Below are positions 14,483 to 17,460 of a stretch of DNA of 17,460 nucleotides, piece by piece. Both the position numbers and the translations under genes were made by a program. A model generated the notes under the pieces. The model searched no databases and was not told the DNA's origin. It saw only the letters and a list, made by a program, of their open reading frames with translations. Position 1 is the first letter of the stretch. Every line of letters begins with the position of its first letter. Source of the stretch: an uncultured Maritalea sp. (GTDB lineage: Bacteria; Pseudomonadota; Alphaproteobacteria; Rhizobiales; Devosiaceae); NCBI GenBank assembly GCA_913055925.1, contig CAJXLH010000016.1, forward strand, positions 1 to 17,460, in the 5' to 3' direction.

Positions 14483-15407
14483 CCTTATTGGTTTGAGCCG
14501 CCACCAAACGCTGCATGGTTTTTAACTCCTTGGGCGTGATCTGCATGGCGGCGTCAGTCCAAAGGGTCACGATGTCTTCAAGCTCGTCGAATGAAACTCT
14601 GTCCGCACGCTTGAGCGCCAAATGCAGCGAAACCGCTGCTTGATGACGGTTAATGTTGCGTTTGATGAACTTTTGTATGTCGCGACGCCCCTCGCCCGGT
14701 TCGCTCAAAATCTGCACCACGCCCATTTCGTAAAGCTCTTCTGCGTCGAGCGTTTTGCCCGTGCGCACCAACTGCTCAGCTTTGGCAAACCCGATTTTCC
14801 GACCAAGTAGCGTGATGGCGCCCATGCCGGGAAATAGGCCAAACAGGTGCTCGGGGAACCCGAACTTTACGCCCTTCTCCGCACAGATGATGTCAAATGA
14901 CAGGATGGATTCAAATCCGCCACCCAACGCATCGCCAGCGACATGGGCGATTGAAATGACATTCTGAAATGTAATCTTCCACGTTTTATGCAGCACCTGA
15001 ATGGAAGACAACCCATAGTCAAACAGACTGTCCCGGTCGTGATCTTCAATGCATTTTGAAAAATGGCCCAAATCTCCGCCTAAGCAGAAGAAATCAGGAT
15101 GCGATGATTGAAGGACAAGAAATTTGAACTGATCTGGCATTTCCTTTTTGAGATGCCGTATGTTGCGATGCATTTTGTGAAAATCATCGAGCAAGCGCGG
15201 ATTATATGCCGCGCGGCCGTCAAACATCATTTTCGACCAGACGGTGGCGTTGGAAATATCAAACTGGGTTTCGATCTGTCCAAGGTTTCCCCAGAAACGA
15301 TCGTAAGTATTTGGGCGGTGGAAAGGAAGGGCGTCTGTTGGGAGAACTTTAAACGAGAACTCCCCTGAATCGGTCGCCCGATTTTTTACGGCAAGATTTT
15401 TGGTCAT
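14475..15407 (-). CDS. rpfF: RpfF-like crotonase, probable DSF (cis-2-unsaturated fatty acid) synthase
   Basis: A 310-residue crotonase-fold protein. Against my memory of Xanthomonas RpfF it shares FxLGGDLxxF (107-116), ALGGGFES (160-167), FPEHLFGLFPGMGA (184-197), and a C-terminal WTDAAMQI and TMQRLVAAQ stretch, features not found together in ordinary enoyl-CoA hydratases. The two catalytic glutamates fall at E166 and E186, the same 20-residue spacing as E141 and E161 of RpfF, which dehydrates 3-hydroxyacyl-ACP and releases the fatty acid signal by thioester cleavage. The N-terminus is about 20 residues longer than that of RpfF. ATG at 15407 is preceded by GAAG about nine bases upstream. It lies tail-to-tail with a PAS-GGDEF-EAL gene. 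Pipelines would probably call it enoyl-CoA hydratase. Confidence 0.82.
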   Translation of the reverse strand: MTKNLAVKNRATDSGEFSFKVLPTDALPFHRPNTYDRFWGNLGQIETQFDISNATVWSKMMFDGRAAYNPRLLDDFHKMHRNIRHLKKEMPDQFKFLVLQSSHPDFFCLGGDLGHFSKCIEDHDRDSLFDYGLSSIQVLHKTWKITFQNVISIAHVAGDALGGGFESILSFDIICAEKGVKFGFPEHLFGLFPGMGAITLLGRKIGFAKAEQLVRTGKTLDAEELYEMGVVQILSEPGEGRRDIQKFIKRNINRHQAAVSLHLALKRADRVSFDELEDIVTLWTDAAMQITPKELKTMQRLVAAQTNKVS

Positions 15408-15471
15408 GTGAACACTTCAAATAGTACTAAAAAATAATTAAAGTTAACGACATGTGGCGCGGAAAATCAAT

Positions 15472-15482
15472 TGGCTAAGCCA
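15472..15482. repeat. 11-base palindrome between rpfF-like gene and GST gene
   Basis: TGGCTAAGCCA is self-complementary around one central base. It lies 65 bases upstream of the RpfF-like start, in the only 180-base gap that can hold its promoter and that of the divergent GST-like gene. It may be a regulator site or chance; the surrounding bases are AT-rich. Confidence 0.25.
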
Positions 15483-15587
15483 CAAAACTAGTGTTTTTAC
15501 GTACATCTCCACACCTCCCTGAGAGATGCGAAATCTTCTGCGTCCTTGAGACTAGGATTTAAACTAGATTGTTGTTAAACAAGCGAA

Positions 15588-16253
15588 ATGTCTGATCAGA
15601 AAATTCTATATAGCTTCCGTCGTTGCCCTTATGCGATGCGGGCGCGACTCGCTGTCGCCTCTTCTCAAGAGCGATTTGAGCTACGTGAGATAATTCTGCA
15701 CGCAAAGCCTGCGCACATGCTTGAAATCTCTCCAAAAGGCACTGTCCCTGTGGCGCAACTTGAAGATGGCACCGTGATCGACGAAAGCCTTGATATTGCT
15801 TTATGGGCACTTCGTCAGAACGATCCAGAACATCTATTGACACCAGATCGCGGAACGGAAACTGAAATGCTTAGTCTTATCGAGCGTCAGGACACGTCTT
15901 TCAAACCCTTGTTGGATCGGTACAAATATCATTTCCACTCGGATAAAGAAGCGTCGCTTGCAGCGCGCGATGACGCGCGGCATTTCTTAGCTGACTTGGA
16001 TGCACAGCTGGCAAACGGTGATCGATTGTTTGGTGACCGAACATCACTTGCGGACATATGTATCTGGCCATTCATTCGGCAATTTGCTCACGTAGATAAA
16101 GAATGGTTTTGGTCCCTTCCCTATCCGCATTTGATTGAGTGGCTAGATGTATTCCTAAATTCAGATCGTTTTGCTGCGATCATGAAGAAATACGCGCTTT
16201 GGGTACCGGATCAGCAACCCGTTTTCTTCCCTGAAGCGGCACAAAACCAATAG
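15588..16253 (+). CDS. glutathione S-transferase-like protein
   Basis: A 221-residue cytosolic protein with a thioredoxin-fold N-terminal domain (about 1-80) and a helical C-terminal GST domain. The N-terminal active site reads FRRCPYA (10-16), the glutaredoxin-2-like CPY start with Ala in place of the second Cys, so a monothiol GST or reductase is likely. The cis-proline lies in KGTVPVAQL (P54), and the glutathione-binding ES pair is at 66-67. The C-terminal part has SLADICIWPFIRQFA, the usual N-capping/helix motif of GSTs. The ATG at 15588 matches domain start; the ribosome binding site is poor. It is transcribed away from the RpfF-like gene. Substrate unknown. Confidence 0.88.
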   Translation: MSDQKILYSFRRCPYAMRARLAVASSQERFELREIILHAKPAHMLEISPKGTVPVAQLEDGTVIDESLDIALWALRQNDPEHLLTPDRGTETEMLSLIERQDTSFKPLLDRYKYHFHSDKEASLAARDDARHFLADLDAQLANGDRLFGDRTSLADICIWPFIRQFAHVDKEWFWSLPYPHLIEWLDVFLNSDRFAAIMKKYALWVPDQQPVFFPEAAQNQ

Positions 16254-16319
16254 AGCACTTGCTACCCGCCAAAGAAGGCCATAAAGCTTTCTTGAATTGC
16301 TAACAAAGGAGCAACCTCC

Positions 16320-17189
16320 GTGTCCAAACTGATTCCGGCTGAATTGTCGCGGCCTTTGGTATCAAACGCTGTGCAAGCAGCGCTTTTGGAGGATTTGGGC
16401 ATGGCGGGCGACGTCACATCGCAAGCAACCATTGCCCCAGCATCCAGCGCAACGGCTGTTATGAATTCACGCGAGAACGGTGTGGTTTGCGGCTTAGATT
16501 TGGCGCGTGAGGCGTTTCATCAAGTCGACCCAAACATCGAATTTACACCGTTAGTTGCAGACGGCGACCGCGTTGTGCCCGGGCAAGATGTGGCGCGCAT
16601 TTCTGGAAATGCGCGGAACATCATGTCTGGTGAAAGGGTCGCGCTCAACTTTATGTGCCACTTGAGCGGTATCGCCACCTATAGCGCGACATTTGTCGAC
16701 AAGGTTGCGGGCACAGGCGCCAAAATCTGTTGCACGCGCAAAACGACGCCGGGCCTGCGTGCCTTTGAAAAATACGCAGTGAAATGTGGTGGCGGCAGCA
16801 ACCACCGCTTTGGTCTCGATGATGCAATTTTGATCAAAGACAACCACATTGCCGTCGCTGGTGGCGTGCGCGAGGCCGTGCTTGCTGCACAGCAATTTGC
16901 GGGACACTTGATGGCCATCGAAGTTGAAGTCGACACACTCGAGCAGTTTGAAGAGGCACTTCGCGCAGGGGCGACCGCAGTTCTTTTAGATAACATGTCG
17001 CCAGAAACGCTTCGTGATGCGGTCAAACTCAACAAAGGACGTGCGCGGCTCGAGGCGTCTGGCGGCATAAACATCGATAGTGTTCGCGCGATCGCTGAAA
17101 CCGGTGTTGAGTTCATCTCCACGAGCAAGATCACCATGGCTGCGGTGCCTCTTGATTTGGGCCTGGACATCAATATCACCAACGAATAA
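16320..17189 (+). CDS. nadC: nicotinate-nucleotide pyrophosphorylase (carboxylating), quinolinate phosphoribosyltransferase
   Basis: A 289-residue cytosolic enzyme that joins quinolinate and PRPP to give nicotinate mononucleotide, CO2 and pyrophosphate in de novo NAD synthesis. Recognisable are LLEDLGMAGDVTS near the start, TRKTTPGLR (139-147), NHRFGL, IKDNHI (172-177), EVEVD (201-205), LLDNM (222-226) and EASGGI (245-250), which together form the substrate site. The start is a GTG at 16320 with AAGGAG ending eight bases before it. nadA and nadB are not next to it in this window. The downstream cysQ-like gene begins eleven bases after its stop codon, so the two are probably co-transcribed. 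Confidence 0.96.
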   Translation: MSKLIPAELSRPLVSNAVQAALLEDLGMAGDVTSQATIAPASSATAVMNSRENGVVCGLDLAREAFHQVDPNIEFTPLVADGDRVVPGQDVARISGNARNIMSGERVALNFMCHLSGIATYSATFVDKVAGTGAKICCTRKTTPGLRAFEKYAVKCGGGSNHRFGLDDAILIKDNHIAVAGGVREAVLAAQQFAGHLMAIEVEVDTLEQFEEALRAGATAVLLDNMSPETLRDAVKLNKGRARLEASGGINIDSVRAIAETGVEFISTSKITMAAVPLDLGLDINITNE

Positions 17190-17200
17190 AGGCGCTTGCG

Positions 17201-17460
17201 GTGTCGAACGATCTGACAAAACGTATGCTTGAGGCTGCGCGGGCGGCTGGCGCGGAGATTTTGCGTCATTACAATGCGGATGAGCTGCAAATCGAACGCA
17301 AAGGTGACGGATCACCTGTCACGATGGCAGATCAGGCGGCCGAGTGCATCATCTTGGAAAAACTGGCCAACACCGGTATCCCAGTATTGGGCGAAGAAAG
17401 TGTGGCGGCGGGCAAAATCCCCGTTCTCGGCAATCGCTTTTTTGTCGTTTACCCACTCGA
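17201..17460 (+). CDS. cysQ: CysQ-like 3'(2'),5'-bisphosphate nucleotidase (inositol monophosphatase family), N-terminal fragment
   Basis: The reading frame is open from GTG at 17201 to the right edge (86 full codons). The preceding AAAGG lies eight bases upstream. RKGDGSPVTMADQAAE and PVLGEES are typical of the CysQ/IMPase family, which removes the 3' phosphate of PAP during sulfate assimilation. The family then has a metal-binding D-P-L-D-G-T motif; here the first position is codon 84, TAC (Tyr), giving VVYPLD. Either the protein is inactive or specialised at that site, or there is a base error near the edge. The rest of the gene lies outside the window. CysQ is favoured over a SuhB-type enzyme by the GSPVTMAD pattern. 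Confidence 0.8.
   Translation, partial: MSNDLTKRMLEAARAAGAEILRHYNADELQIERKGDGSPVTMADQAAECIILEKLANTGIPVLGEESVAAGKIPVLGNRFFVVYPL

Noticed and set aside
14475..15407. Ordinary enoyl-CoA hydratase of fatty acid degradation
   Set aside because: The LGGDLxxF, GGGFES, FPE plus LFPGMGA and the C-terminal WTDAAMQ pattern fit RpfF better, and no beta-oxidation genes are nearby.
16272..16293. Hairpin AAGAAGGC / GCTTTCTT before nadC as a terminator of the GST-like gene
   Set aside because: Eight pairs with a G-U wobble and no run of T after it; too weak to call.
1..17460. Mobile elements, CRISPR arrays, tRNA or rRNA genes
   Set aside because: I found no transposase or integrase pattern, no regularly spaced direct repeats outside the helicase tail, and no tRNA-like arm set.

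Overview
The window reads as chromosomal DNA of an alphaproteobacterium, probably of the Hyphomicrobiales (rhizobial) lineage. The grounds are the order ppx/gppA-type phosphatase, rlmE, MFS pump, guaB, MAPEG protein, RsmB/NOP methyltransferase, which I recall as common in that group, the family-level look of the proteins, and a GC content judged by eye to be only slightly above 50 percent, which would fit a marine genus. I cannot name the genus. Coding density is very high. I saw no tRNA, rRNA, CRISPR array, insertion sequence or phage gene.

Layout. At the left edge is the first codons of guaA (minus). Then comes a minus-strand operon: XRE/cupin regulator, GNAT acetyltransferase, YdcZ-type small membrane exporter (1691 down to 153). 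Divergent from it is a plus-strand DEAD-box RNA helicase with a long basic repeat tail (1914-3494). Converging on the helicase is a minus-strand operon that starts with guaB (8188) and runs through a MAPEG protein and an RsmB/NOP RNA methyltransferase, possibly into a tandem HD-GYP phosphodiesterase (ending 3491). Divergent from guaB is a DHA2-type MFS pump (8406-9803), which converges on the minus-strand pair Ppx/GppA phosphatase and rlmE (11848 down to 9800). After a 306-base AT-rich divergent promoter region comes a membrane PAS-GGDEF-EAL protein (12155-14482), convergent with and overlapping an RpfF-like crotonase (15407 down to 14475). The right end carries a glutathione S-transferase-like gene, nadC, and the start of a cysQ-like gene cut by the window edge.

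Function. Most genes are housekeeping: GMP synthesis, rRNA/RNA methylation, RNA unwinding, NAD synthesis and polyphosphate or (p)ppGpp metabolism. The part most worth attention is signalling. The RpfF-like protein keeps both catalytic glutamates and the C-terminal signature of diffusible signal factor (DSF) synthases, and it sits tail-to-tail with a PAS-GGDEF-EAL protein. This is the arrangement of the rpfF/rpfR quorum-sensing pair of Burkholderia and relatives, but the N-terminus here is a roughly six-helix membrane region instead of the soluble RpfR sensor domain. A c-di-GMP phosphodiesterase of the HD-GYP type lies in the same window, so the region holds candidates for signal synthesis, perception and c-di-GMP turnover. 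All three convergent gene pairs overlap at their stop codons (4, 4 and 8 bases).
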